A stretch of 37,747 bases of DNA from the NCBI GenBank assembly GCA_016190145.1, contig JACPRD010000158.1, forward strand, positions 1 to 37,747. Reading direction: 5' to 3'. Under the pieces are notes generated by a model that saw nothing but the letters and a program-made list of their open reading frames with translations, was not told the DNA's origin and searched no databases. Below are positions 36,478-37,747 of this stretch, piece by piece. The position numbers were made by a program, and so were the translations under genes. The first letter of the stretch is position 1; every line of letters begins with the position of its first letter. Source of the DNA: Planctomycetota bacterium. Lineage in GTDB: Bacteria; Planctomycetota; MHYJ01; WSZJ01.

Positions 36478-37635
36478 TTACTTCAGGTTGAAGAGAACGA
36501 CGCGCCCCCCGAGGTAGTCCACGAGCGCCCCCTTCCCCGCCTTTCCATCGATCACGAACCGCGAGAACGGCACCCACGTGTTGGTGCAGCGCGTCCACGT
36601 CTTCTTCGAGGCCTCGGCGCCGTAGGGGTGGGGGCCGTCGAAGATCTTCTCGACGGCGAGGTCCTTGAGGCGGATGCGGAAGACGAGAAGGCGGTCGGGC
36701 ATGTGCGCGGCGGCCCAGGCGGCGCCGCGGGCGGGGTCGACGGCGACGGCGTCGGGGGCGGCGTCGAAGGGGAGGGCGATGCGCTCGGGCGTGTCGGCGA
36801 GGATGCGGTAGAGGGCGCGGTCGGCGAGATCCGCGACGAGCGCGGCGGAGGCGCCCTGGTAGCCGCTGATCGCCACGACGCGGCCGAGCTCCTCGTCGAC
36901 GGCGACGCCGCGGTAAAGGTGACCGGTGCTGAAGGCCTCGAACCCGCCCGTGACCGCCTTCTTCGCCACGCCCACGCCGACGATCTTCGTGCTCCACGTC
37001 TGAACCCAGAGCGTGTCGCGTTTCCGGTCGTAGAACAGCCCGTTCGGCTTGCCCTCGGTCTTCACGTGCTGGAAGACCGGCGGGTTCTTCGAGAGATCGA
37101 CGAGGGAGACGTCGGCGGTGTTGTCGTTGGCGGTGAACAGCAGGTCGCCGCCAGGGTGGAGGATCGCGTGCTGGGCGTCCTTCGCGCCGGCGACCGTGAA
37201 CGGTTCGAACGGCCCCGTCTCGGCGGGCGCGAACAGGAGAATGTTGTCGCCGCCCTTGAAGCCGTCGCCGAGAAGCGCCACGACGCGGCCGGTGCCGGGG
37301 TGGACGAGGAGGCCGTTGAACATGTACCCCTCGGCGGGCATCGGCAGCTCGCGCACCGCGACGGCGCCGCCGTCCGCGAGCCGGCGCGTGTGGATCTTCG
37401 GCGGCTTCGAGCCGCTCTCGTCGACGTGCACCAGTCCCCGTTTCGCGTCCACGGCGATGCGCCGGACGATTCCGGAGTCGAGCTTGAAGAGGATTTTGAG
37501 CGAACCGTCGGGCCCGACGCGGACGAGTTCAGGGCCGGAGGCGAGGTAGGCGCCGTCGGCCGCGGGGTCCGCGACCATGACGTAGCCCTCCCCCACCGGC
37601 GTCGACGCGAACTTCCCCGTGCCCGCCGGCGACAC
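36478..37635 (-). CDS. Beta-propeller-like protein, start uncertain
   Basis: The 385-residue product has repeating strands with Asp/Gly turns (LVRVGPDGSLKILFKL, then RIAVDAKRGLVHVDES, LVHPGTGRVVALLGDG and AILHPGGDLLFTANDN), typical of a seven-bladed propeller such as SMP-30/NHL or YVTN families. The first codon used, GTG at 37635, has no ribosome site. The frame is open for 15 further codons, back to a TGA at 37681-37683. No signal peptide is present, although relatives are often exported. A dispersed 35-bp repeat occupies the start region, so the true N terminus may have been altered. Function is unknown. It is convergent with the pectate lyase homologue. Confidence 0.65.
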   Translation of the reverse strand: MSPAGTGKFASTPVGEGYVMVADPAADGAYLASGPELVRVGPDGSLKILFKLDSGIVRRIAVDAKRGLVHVDESGSKPPKIHTRRLADGGAVAVRELPMPAEGYMFNGLLVHPGTGRVVALLGDGFKGGDNILLFAPAETGPFEPFTVAGAKDAQHAILHPGGDLLFTANDNTADVSLVDLSKNPPVFQHVKTEGKPNGLFYDRKRDTLWVQTWSTKIVGVGVAKKAVTGGFEAFSTGHLYRGVAVDEELGRVVAISGYQGASAALVADLADRALYRILADTPERIALPFDAAPDAVAVDPARGAAWAAAHMPDRLLVFRIRLKDLAVEKIFDGPHPYGAEASKKTWTRCTNTWVPFSRFVIDGKAGKGALVDYLGGRVVLFNLK

Positions 37636-37645
37636 CGAGACGCTC

Positions 37646-37680
37646 AGAGTCTGAGAAACATTCGCGTGCCGCCCCTCGCG
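37646..37680 (-). repeat. 35-bp dispersed repeat, copy 2 (minus orientation)
   Basis: On the minus strand it reads CGCGAGGGG, then CGGCACGCGAATG and TTTCTCAGACTCT, matching copy 1 at 19169-19203 in 33 of 35 positions. It lies directly before the propeller gene. Confidence 0.8.
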
Positions 37681-37686
37681 TCACGT

Positions 37687-37745
37687 CCTGCACCGCGCGT
37701 TTCAGGCTGGCGGTCGAGTCTGGGTCCCTCGACGCGCGGTGCAGG
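37687..37745. repeat. Perfect 14-bp inverted repeat at the window edge
   Basis: CCTGCACCGCGCGT (37687-37700) and its exact complement (37732-37745) flank a 31-bp loop. It may be a terminator stem of a gene beyond the window or the end of a small mobile element. Confidence 0.75.
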
Positions 37746-37747
37746 CC

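Overview
This is a very GC-rich bacterial chromosome segment that carries the replication-initiation locus (dnaA, dnaN, dciA, gyrB). The protein repertoire points to an uncultured member of Planctomycetota or a closely related lineage, at moderate confidence. The signs are two very different Ser/Thr kinases (one with a C-terminal FGE-sulfatase-fold domain, one with a RING-like zinc cluster and TPRs), a giant secreted alpha-2-macroglobulin-like protein, a PL1-type pectate lyase homologue, an FHA protein, and many GTG or TTG starts coupled by 4-base stop/start overlaps. No transposase, phage gene, CRISPR array, tRNA or rRNA was seen.

Layout, 1-12 kb. The left edge holds a truncated ECF sigma factor, a 5'-truncated VapC remnant and a 2392-residue TPR/alpha-2-macroglobulin protein, all on the minus strand. 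A Dph6-like PP-loop ATPase follows, divergent from a btuF-btuD-btuC-type importer on the plus strand.

Layout, 12-28.5 kb. A minus-strand pair encodes an esterase with a thioredoxin-like tail and a kinase with an FGE-fold tail. It is divergent from a NarL-type two-component pair. The region from 17.9 to 19.2 kb is rich in structure: a large inverted repeat, two small genes (NIL-like and zinc-ribbon-like), leader hairpins and short dispersed repeats. Next come a minus-strand TTG-start hutI and a short GspE/PilB ATPase, then a plus-strand run of TPR kinase, zinc-cluster protein, FHA membrane protein and cysteine desulfurase.

Layout, 28.5-37.7 kb. A terminator and a good sigma70-type promoter precede dnaA. 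A 279-bp spacer with origin-like elements leads to dnaN, a stand-alone DciA (DUF721), and gyrB. Then come moaB/mogA, a pectate lyase homologue, and a convergent propeller-like protein at the edge.

The most notable observation is that GyrB has an N-terminal extension of about 80 residues that resembles the DciA encoded immediately upstream, so two DUF721-like domains lie in tandem, one fused to gyrase. Other unusual features are a 48-residue Ala/Lys/Pro-rich insertion in the sliding clamp, short tandem repeats with 7- and 8-bp units, a dispersed repeat beginning at or near stop codons, and a 27-bp repeat placed exactly 257 bp before two neighbouring small genes. All assignments come from reading the sequence and recalling families; no database search was run.
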